A DNA stretch of 64,000 nt from Cadophora sp. MPI-SDFR-AT-0126. Taxonomy: Eukaryota; Ascomycota; Leotiomycetes; Helotiales; Ploettnerulaceae. The position numbers and the translations under genes are program-made. The stretch lies in the NCBI GenBank assembly GCA_020747065.1, contig JAGMVK010000001.1, forward strand, positions 930,001 to 994,000. The letters are read 5' to 3'. Shown piece after piece: positions 47,131 to 58,589 of the stretch; the stretch's first letter is position 1, and every line of letters begins with the position of its first letter. Under the pieces are notes generated by a model, which was not told where the DNA came from, did not search any database, and saw only the letters and a program-made list of their open reading frames with translations.

Positions 47131-48091
47131 TCAAGAAGCTGACCGTGGTCCCTGTGGCGTTCGTGGCGTCCGCGGACTTTTGTTTTCACGATACGGAAAT
47201 AAAGAGGCATTTTCGTCCAGGATATCCACAGCCTTGGCTCTCTTTGAGAACCCTTCCATCTTGACTCTTTTATTTTGGCGATCCTCCCGAGTCTCATCAT
47301 CGAAATAAATAATTGTCGTGGTACCGTCATCATTGACTGATATACCACGAGGCTTCTTTAGAATACTTTTCAATGGCGGTTCGGCTGAAGTCAATTGGGG
47401 GAAAGTACTGGCCTGACGTTGCTGATTCTGGTGTGATGCTTCCTGTCGGAATGTTGCAAGGACCTGGCTGTTCAACTCTCGATCTATCAAGGCCCTTGCC
47501 TGCTCTAGGAGTCTGTCTTCTCTGTCCCTGGCCTCAAGACGATTCCTTCTCGTGATGGACAACTTGTTCTCCAACATAGCTTGTTCAACTTCCAGCATCA
47601 GCTCCAGCTCCCAACGCATATCCAAACGAAGATTCTGAAAGCCACGGGCAGTTAGTAACTGCTTGGATTCCGTTGGAATGAGGATAACACATGTCTCTAG
47701 AAGGTCTTGAGACATCTGAAAGAGGATAATAGATCCCCCCAATACCTACCTTCTCGATGTCCTCGGCTTTTCGTATGTACTTTTCTGGAAAGGCTGCCAT
47801 CTCCTCTTCTTGATGCTTCTGTAGAGCCTTTAGCTGAGCTGTATGCTTCATCTGCAGCTGCGTAAATTCATTCGCTTGCTCTCTCTTTAGCATCTTCAAT
47901 GCTCCAGCAGATCGAGACTCGTAGCTGGGGATCCTTGCAGTAAGCTCAGCTTCCAGATCATTAAGCATCGATTTCTTCGTGGCTTCGAACTTCTTGTCTT
48001 CTGCGATCCGGGCCTTGTCTCTCGCCTGGTCCTCTTCTAATCGCAGGTCTGACATGACCTGCCATTGCTCCATGAGCTCTTGGAGAGACAT
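47131..48091 (-). CDS. Tandem coiled-coil family, paralogue D (short)
   Basis: Predicted 281 aa from exons 47750-48091 and 47131-47634. Residues 1-190 are coiled coil (QLQMKHTAQLKALQKHQEEE, ARDREDRLLEQARALIDREL). They are followed by LKSILKKPRG, the acidic IIYFDDETRED and a basic cluster NKRVKMEGFSKRAK; the protein ends SPRTPRTPQGPRSAS. Compared with A-C it lacks the C-terminal folded domain. A frame beginning GQLLDKPCIIFDF is open just downstream but needs a +1 shift or an unrecognised intron. It is either a truncated paralogue or a frameshifted one. Confidence 0.7.
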
Positions 48092-48977
48092 CTTGACAAG
48101 TGTTATGAGTTGCTTTCTGTGCTATGCTTCCCGTCAGCGGTCGAAGATTTGGTGGCTTCAAAAATGCACACCTACTATCTTCCGTAAGCCCTCGATGGCC
48201 CGAGATACTTCGAATCCTAGAATGACTACCAAAGGCGGCGCAATTATGTTGATGATTATCGTTTGATGATCGAGAGTAGAAAGTTGCAAGCTTTAGCCGC
48301 GTGTGAACGTTGTTTGTGAGAGTGCAGAAGCAGGAGAGGAATTTAAAGAGTCGAAGACCAGGAAAAACATGGCAGTAGGGCATTACTAAGTCGGCCGGAA
48401 TTGGCAGGAACGAGATGTATTCAGGAGAGGAAACAGCTAAGCACAATATGAGCCAGCTGCAGACTTACCGTGCTTCGCCATGCCTAATCGACTCACAGCT
48501 TTTTTTTGGAGGCACTACCACCAGATTGTTTGGGGTGGCATGCAGACTGGATCAGATCCTGAGATCCGAATTCACATCATCTTTCTAAGTCTATCTTCGA
48601 TTTTCCTCAGCAGGTAGTGGAAACCCGGCGAATCACCAAATCAAATGCACCGCCAGTGTGACACAGGAAACTAGATCGAAAAGACTTCGTTGCGTATAAT
48701 ATGTAGAGTTGCCTACTCACAAGGACCCGTAGAAACCCGCTTTGGTATCATCTTTCCCCAAGGTAATTCCTTGAACGCCTTAGCATGAGCAAAAACAGTC
48801 AAGAGCGCCACATGGAAGCTTGTCCTCATGAAATGTTCCCTCATTACCTCCTAGAACTCCATGCCCCGGCCGTGCAAATGCAATGCAATGATATAGGAAA
48901 GCCCCCCGGCCCGCTATGTCTCATTATGTACTTCGAAAGCGATGGCGTGAGGTCATGAACCAAAAAGATTGCCACCG
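48092..48977. other. Intergenic region upstream of paralogue D
   Basis: No gene supported. Between the RING gene stop (48978) and the start of paralogue D, both on the minus strand. Confidence 0.45.
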
Positions 48978-50259
48978 TTAGAGGAACACTCCGACCCACT
49001 TTTCCTTAGCCTTGATATCAGAGTCGCAGTCCTCAACCGCACAAGTGAAAGTTTTGGCCTTTTTGCCGACTTTCGCGATTTCTTTGAAGCCAGTCCTTCC
49101 ACTTGAGGCACGAACCTGGAAGCAAGCGTTACAGTAGACCTACACTTTTGTCAGTGACTGAAAGCACTTGATCGGAATTACAACTTACGTGACCACAATC
49201 CTTGACAACCCAAAATGGGTGCTCCTCCCGTTCCTTCTTCGTTGGGGCTTTGCCGGACTTCTTGGTAATAGGCTCATCAATTTCATTATTCTGAATAAGT
49301 TCCTCCTCACAGCTGGGGCAGACCAGAACGTGGTCTTCTTTTGTGGATCGAGTGAAACCTGGCCTGGCTGCTGGAGGGGGGATGTGCTCTGGTTTTTGCT
49401 CTGCGAAGGCTGCATGTTGGTAATCCAGAGCATGTGGCATTGCCTGAGCCTGACCATTTCGAACCATTTGTGCCATGTCAAGTTGATCCATGAAATCTCG
49501 CGCACGGAAACGACCAATTCCAATTCCGGGACCTAGACCGACTCTAGGCTCGTCGAACCCCCCAAGCAAATCCCCAAATGCCATACCTTGGGGTACAAGA
49601 CTATTAAAACGTCCATGATTCATTGCTGGCGGGTTGTGTGCTGGTAAGAAGAGAGACGGCGAGTCTGCACGAGCAGCAGCAGCGGCGCCGGGTCTAGCTA
49701 CGACACGGGGACGATGGCGAGCCACCTGGGCCGGTAACTGTCTCTCGCCGGTAAAAATAACATCCTGCTCCACACTATCGTCGGTGAGATCGATCAAATC
49801 CCCTAAGTTCACAGCATCGCTTCGTCCAAGTTGAGGAGGTCTTGAGGATCGATTTCGGGGTTGTGCGTTACGAGGGACAGCGGGCGATTCCTCGGGCTCG
49901 TCAGTTAGATCGATGATGGTTTGGGAGGCTCTATGTTCCAGCCGAGGCCGTTGTTGTTGACTCTGAAGCCTGTCGGACATCTCTTCCGAAGCTCGAGGAT
50001 GGAGGTAGGAGTTGTGTGGGTGTGAGGTGCGCCTACGCTCGTGGTTGTCGTTGGCAGATGAGGAAGGGAATCGTGGGGCCGAAAAGAAGCTCGCAGGTCC
50101 CATGAATCCGATGGGTGAGGGCGAGAGTGTTGCTGAATGAGACATTTCAGTAAAGGATCTCTGCGGTTGTGTAATCACGTTAGAATTGCTCGACAGATCT
50201 GGTGGGCTTAAGTGTACTGGTGGGTCTTCACCTTGTGGCGCTGAGGCTCTGGCTGCCAT
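48978..50259 (-). CDS. RING-type E3 ligase-like protein with two SUMO-interacting motifs
   Basis: Predicted 410 aa, exons 49189-50259 and 48978-49139. The long disordered N-terminus carries two classical SIMs followed by acidic residues: IIDLTDEPEE (about 115-124) and LIDLTDDSVE (about 155-164). The C-terminal RING-like domain has C314-PS-C317, C355-G-H357, C360-NA-C363 and C390-AVED-C395. It includes a Lys-rich insertion between the first and second pairs. SIMs plus a RING define SUMO-targeted ubiquitin ligases such as Slx8 in fungi, which act at DNA damage and on SUMO-conjugates. The metal-ligand pattern is short of a full canonical RING by eye, so ligase activity is inferred. Confidence 0.8.
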
Positions 50260-51357
50260 CCGTCCATCACAATGAGTGTCTCAACCTTTGTCGCCCAGCA
50301 GATGTATAGAGTGTCGACGGCCTTACTGGTGGTTCAGCTCGTGGTGACCTAGACAGATTGTTTGAGGAAGAACGTCGGGGGGCGTGGTTGATTTGTTGTT
50401 GTAGGTTCCGTGATCTCACAACACATGGAGGTGCTAGCGGCGCTTCGGCGTTAATGGGCCGCCTTTGCCTGGGCCAGGCACAATCACTCCAAGGCGAGTG
50501 AGGGTTGCAACTCGATTTTTATGGATGTCTTTTGTAACATAAGCTCTAAATTGAACAATTTTTCAATTTACCTGTATTTTATGAATCACACGGGTCACGA
50601 TTTGCCAAAGTGAAGAGATCTTCAATATGTTGATATTAATGAACCCCTTTTATCAGCGATGCCCTTGTACAGGTTCTGGACGAGGAAATTATGAATCAGC
50701 AATAGAAAAGTACATTTAGCTCTTCGAAATTGAGCTGTCAGAATCAAATTCTCAGTTGTCAATTTTACTGCAACTATATTGCTACTCCGTATATCGGTTT
50801 CAGAGGCGGAAATGGCTGTATCAAGTCCAGTGTTTTGCTCGATGTCGCCTATTTGTCCCCTGCCGCAAACCGCTTGGCTCCTGACCTATCGTGGCTATTG
50901 ATAGTAGGGAGGCGCCTGCATAATAAAACATCTTTATCCAACGGGAGCTGCATTTGGTAGTTGTCTCCCCATTAGTAATACATGAGATCCGATGTTACGA
51001 AGAGAGGATTTGAGGACTACTTACTTTTTGCCACTTGAAATCTCCGGCTTTCGTTCCTCTTCAACCCTGAAGGCTGATACAAACTATTGCGAGGCAAAAA
51101 AGGCCGAAGGAAGCCTCAGCCTGGACATTGCTTTCTTATCATATGAATCTCCCCTCCTTCGTGACTCACAGTCCAGCTCGAAGTAACTAGGCAGTGGTTG
51201 AGATGCGCGCCCAGATTAGGTATCATTCCATTGTTTCAACCATCGTGCTTCAGTGCCTGGTAAGTAGGCTCTCTAGAAATACATGCAAGAAGGACTGTCC
51301 AGAGATTGCTTTTACCGCAAGCCATAAGTCAAAGCCTTAACTCCATTGCTCAATCTC
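50260..51357. other. Intergenic region
   Basis: Gene-free stretch between PRP19 (stop 51358) and the RING gene start. A small perfect dyad TGCCTGG-G-CCAGGCA lies at 50466-50480. Otherwise AT-rich with short ORFs. Confidence 0.45.
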
Positions 51358-52991
51358 TCATCCAAGCACTGTTACAACTCCATCACCATTCACGGTGGCC
51401 AAGGTTCTCGCCTCCGGTCCCCATTCAAGAGCAGTTGCTGGAACAGCAGTGCTGATGACGTCTGACCACGACTTCGATGATTTCGTATATTGCGAGATGG
51501 TGAGCCCTCCAGGTCCCGCAGCAGCTAAGAATTGGCCAGTGTAATCCCATTTGATGGTATCGACCTGGCCGCCAATTTCTAGCACCTTTGCCTTGGCAGC
51601 TTCGCCCTCCTTTCGTAGATCGAAAATTACGACACTGCTGGATCCTTTAACGACAGCTGCGAACCAGATACCATTTTCAGAGAACACCAGATCTTGTACT
51701 GGGCCTCCCAGCTCGAAGTTGGCAGCATTTTCACCAGTCTTGACGTGGAAGAGTTTAATTTGGCCGTCAGTACCGCCAGCAGCGAACAAATGACCGTCTG
51801 GGTGAAAAGCAGCAACGGTGAGTCCTGATTTAAAGTTAGTTTAGCACCCATAAGAAAACACGGGAGCAATTCGTACCAGAGTCTGTATAAACCTGCGTGA
51901 CAGCCTTTCCAGCAGGTAGATCGTAAAAAACGAAGCTCTTGTCGACGCCAACAGATGCCAGGATATCGCCGCTTGGGTGCAATGCCAGGCCGTTTGCGCT
52001 TCCAGCGTGGGATGTGAAAGTCATCTCATTCTCGCCAAACACCTTTACGGCACCAGACGCCGTGGAAACAACAGGCTGGCTTCCATACCAAACAGCGTCC
52101 GTAATCGCGCTTCCAGCCTTGAATGATTGTTGAACCTTTTCCTCTGCAATTGAATAGACACCTGCAACACCTTCGGATCCACCGATGATGACTAGTTGTC
52201 CAGCTTCGTCCAGGGCGAGAGAAGTCGCACCAGAATACAGAGGCTTCGACGCACTGGCAACTCCAAACTTCTCAATGGTCTCCGCATCGACCCAGTTGTC
52301 TGGGACAGGTCGCTTCCGACGGCTCTTGGAAAGCCTGTAGAATTATTAGTATCCTTGACAAACCCGAAGATCATAGCTGTAGCATACCTCTCCTGTGTAG
52401 CATCAACCTTGGCTGCCAGCTCTTCTGGCAGACCTTGACTATCAACCTGCATAGCATCTCCATTACTGGCACTTCCCGCGCCAATTGTAACCTTTGAAAG
52501 CGCATCTCGAGCTTCGTCGCGTTCTCTCGTGAGTCGGGCAATTACTCGAACCGCTGCATCATGTTGGTAGAGCGCTGTGGTCAGTTCTTGTCGCGTCTGC
52601 TGAAGTGATAGGCGCAAGGTAAAAGTTTCGAGTGCCAACGCATCCCATTCGTTTTGGAAGGTCGAGAGGAGAGAGGGAATCGATGTTAGGGTGGGAGGTC
52701 TAGGGGTGACAATTTTAGCGGACTTGAGGTCGATGAGATCCTCCACTTCCAGGTCATCGCCAGTGATAGGATCTTTGTGGTGTTCTGATATGTATGCCTC
52801 AATCAAGCGCTTCTCGAAAACATTGCCTGAAGGTTGTCAGTCTCGCGTTCTTAACTCGATGGCCATCTGTTGTTGCCTACCTGATTTCGATGCAACAGGA
52901 TTTTGAGGAGCTTCTCCAGAGACTATGGTCTGTCAGTCGCGTTCCAAAATAGACGGGATATTGTGTTAAAATACATACTTGAGCACAACAT
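51358..52991 (-). CDS. PRP19: Pre-mRNA-processing factor PRP19 (U-box E3 ligase)
   Basis: Predicted 472 aa, exons 52979-52991, 52881-52922, 52388-52826, 51877-52334 and 51358-51824. It starts MLCSISGEAPQNPVASKSGN with the U-box through HHKDPITGDDLEVEDLI. The coiled coil that forms the tetramer follows (QQTRQELTTALYQHDAAVRVIARL). Then come RRKRPVPDNWV and WD40 repeats (HPSGDILASVGVDKSFVFYD, HPDGHLFAAGGTDGQIKLF). The protein is the core of the NineTeen complex: it ubiquitinates splicing factors and activates the spliceosome. The first coding exon is 13 nt, so gene finders may start at the wrong ATG. Confidence 0.96.
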
Positions 52992-53949
52992 CTTGAATCA
53001 CGTCGAATTTCGAGTTCTGGACCTTGGGCGCATCTACTCAACGGAGCTTTGGCAGGTCTTGAAAATATATGACGGTAGCCAAATTTGGACTAGCTCGGGT
53101 CGTGGCACAGAGGTCGTACTTGACCATGCTCGATGACACTCTCATGAAGTTTTCAAAAAATTCCCAAACTGCTTTAATTTTCATCAATGAATACTGACAA
53201 GTTGTGACAGAGCATGTATATCATCTCGCGAAAGTTCTGTTTTCTATTTGTTCATGTCAAATCCAGAAGTGAAATCTTCAAGTATGGCATGTGAGAGTCC
53301 AACCATCTTTCAGCCCTGAGATTCTCGGGCCATCTCTGTTGTTATCGTCATTTTTATGTTGTACTGCTTTAAATTATCTTCCACTTAATGTTTGCGCAGA
53401 CTCTGACGATCATATGGTGCGGATGTGCTACATCTGCCGGCTGGTCGTTAAACCTCGACAGAGAAAAGTTTCGCTTCACTCAGATGTCACTATCAAAGTT
53501 GAATAGACGTCGTTTTTAAGTACTCATGATAGAAATCCTTTGTATAAGCTTCCAAATCTACAAGCCGCTTAGATGCTGTCTGTAGCTTACAGCCTGGGCT
53601 GGACCTTTACCTCATCCATCACAATTGTCAGGTGTACAGCATTTGGCAGCAGCTTGTGGGACCACAGCCAGACCAAAGAGCTTGAATGGACATATTCCGA
53701 ATGCCGGACATTGATTCCTAGGCTAGAAGGTTTTCCAAACTAAAGTATCCCATCGGGCACCGCACCCAAACTCCTTCATCGTATGCAACCGCCGCGTCAT
53801 TGACGAAGGACAATTTTTGTGGACGCCAGTACCGTTCGATGCTACCCCTAATGCAAGCTCCCGAAAGTACCAAAATATATATACGGTTTCTTTGAAGAGA
53901 CGGCAACCACCAAACTGTTGTCACTGCCCGAAGTGAATCCTTTCTTTCC
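52992..53949. other. Intergenic region
   Basis: Between PRP19's start and the next minus-strand gene's stop. No gene supported; promoter of PRP19 expected at 52992 onward. Confidence 0.45.
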
Positions 53950-54723
53950 TCAGTCTCTGATTTGGACGAAGAAGCCTTCGCCTTGGCAGTCCTCTCTCAG
54001 CATCTCAACGATACACTCTTCTTCCGGTGGCGCCGGTGGTGCGTCAGGCAAATCTTGCGGCGAGATGCCATCTAAAGCGTCCAAATAATCGTCGAGAGCA
54101 TCGTCATTGTCCCTGTCCGTTATGGGATTCATGATGTTGAAGTCGCTATATATAATCTTGTCGAGTCCATCTAGACCATCATTTTGCCAGTCTTCCGACT
54201 CCTCGTCCTCCAAGTCCAAAGCATCATAGTTGGACAGACCTAGTGGAGACGGCGGGAGTGGTGCTTCCAGACATCGAGGCTTCTGAAAAACGATCTCTCG
54301 TAACGACAACCTCTCTCTAGTCTGCTCCTGCTCCATACGTATGAAGTCTCTCGCAGCATCCATACGTCTTCGTACTCGATTCATGATTGCGGCCTTCCTC
54401 AGAAGATTCTTGCTCAAGGCCCTGTTCTTCGCTCCCCAAACTGGAATCTTATTGACGCCACGGTTGACGATATTCGACGCTGGCTGTGAGAACGGGCGGC
54501 TGAGACGGGAGGTGATGAGATGTAACCTCAAACGTCTCTTCTTCCGCCCTTCATTTCCCTCTCCGTCTACATCAGAGAGAGCTCGACGACGCTTGAAGGG
54601 TCGGTTCGATGGGACCGGAGTTGATATTGGCCGGTCGAAGGAGAACTTGAGAGAAGGACTGGCGGAAAATTTGAAGGCAAAAGTATCCTTGGGAGACTCT
54701 TTGTCCAAGAAGATGTGTACCAT
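53950..54723 (-). CDS. Uncharacterised nuclear-type protein
   Basis: Single exon, 257 aa from ATG at 54723; the frame is open slightly upstream without another ATG. I do not recognise the family. It starts MVHIFLDKESPKDTFAFKFS. Two basic clusters resemble nuclear-localisation signals (PFKRRRALSD, GRKKRRLRLH), followed by an Arg-rich helix (AAIMNRVRRRMDAARDFIRM). The C-terminal half is strongly acidic (DALDLEDEESEDWQNDG and DDALDDYLDALDG). The basic-then-acidic layout resembles nucleolar or transcription-associated factors, but no specific function can be stated. Confidence 0.72.
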   Translation of the reverse strand: MVHIFLDKESPKDTFAFKFSASPSLKFSFDRPISTPVPSNRPFKRRRALSDVDGEGNEGRKKRRLRLHLITSRLSRPFSQPASNIVNRGVNKIPVWGAKNRALSKNLLRKAAIMNRVRRRMDAARDFIRMEQEQTRERLSLREIVFQKPRCLEAPLPPSPLGLSNYDALDLEDEESEDWQNDGLDGLDKIIYSDFNIMNPITDRDNDDALDDYLDALDGISPQDLPDAPPAPPEEECIVEMLREDCQGEGFFVQIRD

Positions 54724-56141
54724 GCTCACGCTCACGTGTGGTCGAGCTTTGCAATCCGTTATATTCCAGTTCGCCCCGTTAGATGGGCGATTTCATCTCC
54801 TCCACAAAGATCAGTACTTGGTTGCACTCGCTCATTTGGTGAGGCTATTGAAAGGTAGTTGCAGCTCTGGCAGTAGTTGATGCTGTCCTACTGAATGATC
54901 AGAAGAGAGTGAGGAGAAGAGGGACAGAAGAGCTGACGAGGAGGAACTGCTTATGGAGTAGTGAAGTAGAGGTGGAACAACGAGACAGAATAGGACTGGC
55001 CTCCTCGGGCTCAGGCTCCATCTTCCCAACCATCCATTCTGTCTGGCATCCCATCCCGCATTTCCAGTGTTCCACAGCCATGGAAATTTGCGGGGAAACA
55101 GCTTTTTCAGCAGGGGGGCCTGCAGACTGCCTGCAGACTGCCTGTGGCCAATCCTGACCCTGCATTGTAAAGTTGATTTCAGTCACGAGCGCCTGCCATG
55201 CACCCTCTTCAATGCCCGCTATTGGTGCATCAGCACTGCATGGGCTGCTCTGGTGCCACATCCACGAATAAGGGCCAGACCATTTCCAGGCATTACAGCG
55301 CTATATTCCTTTTGCAAGGAAATTTTTACGTTTTGCTTGAGGCTGACATGCCTCGTCGCCCCTAACTGCAAAAATGCAAAAAGAAAACTGGCTCGGCCGC
55401 CACCCAAAGGGAGCAAAGATCTGGGTTCCTCCCGACTCCCGAGAGTGCTTCAGGGGGTAAACCCTAAGGCCCAGAGCTGATCTGCGCCATTGAGCTGCAT
55501 TTATTAACTCAGAAGCCGGGGAAAGTCGTCGATCCTGATGGGGATTGGAATTTTGGGTTCGGATTTGCTTGCCTTACAGTATTTCGAGGCATTTTTCTTT
55601 TCTGTTTTGTGACTTTGCCACCACCGAATATCACTGTATTCTTTTTTAAGCGGAGATGATTTCCAGCCCCCAAAGATCCAACCGCTGTGCAATGCCGCGT
55701 GGAAGCCTCCTGGCTTGCAATTTCTTCTGCTAAAAATTTCACCGCTGCTCATCTCCTCTTGTCTTGAGGCATTTTGGCGTTCGTTTTTCCCAGCAATTGG
55801 GTTGGTCCTTGAAAAAGGCGTTCTGAAGATTTCCGGCGGCTTCCGTGACCCTTCACTGTGTGGACGAGTACCTGGGGGGGCGTTCGTGTTGCGACCTTCC
55901 ACTTGGAAATAAATGAATCTCCGTGGCCTGATACGACGAGTTACCGACTGATTCGACTGACCGTTGGCCACTCTTCATCGAAGTTCGACTAGCGGATGTA
56001 ACCCGCCCAATGTAGTAGGAGGTCAATAGAGCATCTGCCATCAAGGTTTTGCAGCAAAGAAAAGGACTAAGAGAGCATAAAAGAAGACAAGGTTTACCAG
56101 AGCTTGGCATGACAATTTTTTTCATTCTTGTGAGCCAATAT
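54724..56141. other. 1.4-kb gene-free region
   Basis: Between the RRB1 stop (56142) and the start of the unknown nuclear-protein gene. ORFs on both strands look random. Expected to carry the promoter of the minus-strand gene and the RRB1 3' UTR. Confidence 0.45.
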
Positions 56142-57685
56142 CTAAACGCTAATGGTCTTGAAAACATTGAAAGCCACGCCAGTACCTACTAAGCAACCGG
56201 GTATTTGTGGATGGAAGTGCAACTCCTTGACCTTCTCCATATAGTGGACGAAAAGTAACTGGGGAGGTACTTCAGTCACACCACCAGTATCCTTACTTTC
56301 CTCGTCATCAAGCTCCACTGCCAGATCCCACAAGGTTAACGTGTCATCGCCAGCAGCAACCGCTACGATACTGTCGTCCGTTGGATGCCACTCCACACTA
56401 GTAATTTGTTCCTTGTGGAAGTTAAAACTTGCTACTGGCGTAGGTCTTGGGGAGGCAGAGGAGGTATTGGGCTTCCATTGACGGAGATCCCAGACTGCCC
56501 AAACTCCATCATCTGCTCCGGAGGCAAGTAAATGTGAAGTCTGGTGAGACCATGACATGACATTGACGTCCGTGTCACTGACTTGAACACTCAACGCAGC
56601 AGTCTTACTCTTGCTTCGGACATCCCAAACCTTGATGGTGCCGTCACTTGATGCGGAAGCAAATACGTTTCGCTCGGACGGACTCCATTGTAACTCCTCT
56701 ACACTTCCAGTATGGCCAGTAAATGGGCGCGAATCGGTTTCCCAGCGTTCACCATCTGTTCTTGTTGTCATAAAGATCTTGCCATCGTTGTCACCGGTAA
56801 CGAGCTTGCCAGTTGACACAAGAGGGGACCAATCGATACCGTATCCTTCTGACTTGTGCATCTTCAGGGTCGATAGTGGTTTATTTTGCTGCGGGGTAAT
56901 GACGGTTCCAGGGGTATCGAAAGATGCGAGATGAGGGGTGACATCGTGGATGAGAACTTGACCAGCTTCAGTCATAGCAGCAGTCAGGGTGGTAGGAGGT
57001 TTTGAAGAGTTCGAGGCAGGTATTTGGTGGGCGCGAATCCGATTTGTAGCAGAGGTAAAGGGAATGGAGGCGGATTCCAGAATTGGGTCAGCATCCTCGT
57101 CCTCATCATCTGAAGAATCCTCGTCATCCTGATTCCGTTCCATTCTGCTAAGACCACTGAATTTCATAACCATCAATTGGTTCTCCTTTGCTCGCCTGCC
57201 TTCTGCCTGGGTTCCTGCAACTGCGTACATCGTGGCGGGGTATGTTTTCCGGTTGTCTCCTAAGCTATCTTTGACAATGTCGAAGGACAGACAGGGCCAC
57301 GGTGTACTCAACGCGTGGAGCATTTCATATGTCGATAGATCGGGGGACAAAGTCTGACCTGGTTCCAGCTTATTTCTGCCAACGATGAATGTCTGTTGAT
57401 CGACGTCCATGGCCTCTTCTGAACCATTAGCATAGACCCTTACTTTTGCGACCAAGATCAAAAATTTCCTAGCGCAAGCATACCAGCTTTCTCTTCAGCT
57501 TCCCTCTCATCATCGGGTCTGCCATCAACTCCTGCCTCCAAAATCTCGTCCTCGCTTTCATATTCGTCCTCGAACTCATCCTCGAACTCCCCCACTTCGT
57601 CCTCCAAATTTGACTTTTCTGGGCGTTCACCACCCTTGAGTGAAACACCTCCATTCTCATGCTCTTCCGCTGGACGTTTCGACAT
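56142..57685 (-). CDS. RRB1: Ribosome assembly WD-repeat protein RRB1 (GRWD1)
   Basis: Predicted 492 aa, exons 57484-57685 and 56142-57418. The N-terminus is acidic (EDEFEDEYESEDEILEAG). The 65-bp intron is proved by the join EREAEEKAEEAMDVDQQTFIVG, which restores the family sequence. The CAF1C/H4-binding-type segment follows (YEMLHALSTPWPCLSFDI). Then come WD repeats, with SSDGTIKVWDVRS and GADDGVWAVWDLRQ clear. It escorts ribosomal protein L3 into 60S assembly in the nucleolus. The gene is divergent from MRP17, with 206 bp between starts. Confidence 0.95.
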
Positions 57686-57891
57686 ATTGCCTCGTAGTAA
57701 TCTCTTGCGAATATTATTTGTAACGGAGTGATCGAACACCGTATAAATTTCTTATCGAGAATCGCAATCGTGCGCTTGCGCCCAACTTTTTTTTCGGGGC
57801 CGGCGAATCATTCATCCGCAAGCCTAAATTTGGTCCAAGCCATATGAACTTCAAGATATCCTCGAATTCCATCACGAATGCCGCCGTCAAG
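57686..57891. promoter_or_regulatory. 206-bp bidirectional promoter, RRB1 / MRP17
   Basis: The two start codons (57685 minus, 57892 plus) lie only 206 bp apart, so the promoters must overlap. A T/C-rich tract, CAACTTTTTTTTCGG, lies near 57783. Both products serve ribosome making, one cytosolic and one mitochondrial. Confidence 0.6.
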
Positions 57892-58344
57892 ATGTTGTAT
57901 GAGCTCATAGCAATTGTAAGTGAACCGGTTTCCCGATGTAAATCTGATTCTAATAATTACAGGTCCGGCCTCATAACCTTTTGGAGGTCAAAGAGTGCGC
58001 CATCCTTCTATCTCTGACTAGTTCTACATACTAACAGAACCAGAATTGCGCGCACAACCGGGTCCCTCATCCTAAAGAACGGTGGAACGATACGAGGCAT
58101 TAAGAACTGGGGAGTCTGGAGTTTACCCAAACGGACGCGAAAGCATCAAGCTCAATACAATGATGGCCACTACTTCATTATGAGATACGACGCTTCGAGC
58201 AAGATTCAAGACGATGTGAGGAAGACGCTGGGTTTAGATCCGCGGATGATCAAGTTCAGTACGGTGAAACTTGGCGATGGATCGTTAGAGAAGTCGAGCA
58301 GGATCGGAGGGTCGATTCCTTGGGACACGAGGGAGGAGTTCTGA
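57892..58344 (+). CDS. MRP17: Mitochondrial ribosomal protein bS6m (MRP17)
   Basis: Predicted 120 aa, exons 57892-57915, 57963-57994 and 58038-58344. Sequence starts MLYELIAIVRPHNLLEVKE, the S6 ferredoxin-like strand, then TRIARTTGSLILKNGG and IKNWGVWSLPKRTRKHQAQYNDGHYFIMRYD. This is the bacterial S6 / yeast Mrp17 pattern, with the RKHQ-x-Y-x2-GHYF stretch. It is a small-subunit mitoribosome protein. Very short first two coding exons are supported by in-phase splices and family sequence. Confidence 0.93.
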
Positions 58345-58589
58345 GTGGGATTAAATATGTACAATAGGGCATTGCATGGCGAAATAGGGGCACACTACAT
58401 GGTGGAATGTGTATCCGGAGTGGAAATCACAAGGGTTCATGAAATATGGATTGGAGTCAGACATTGCCATGAATCATAATGCTCAGGTGGAATCTAATAC
58501 CAGAGTTCCCTCAAAGACGCCATCGTGCAGCCCGCTGAGCAACCAAAGAAAAGCCATCGTCCAAGACCGTCGGACACGGTTAGATACCT

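Noticed and set aside
50466..50480. Perfect dyad TGCCTGG-G-CCAGGCA as an operator or terminator
   Set aside because: Short, GC-rich and isolated; such palindromes occur by chance and there is no supporting context.
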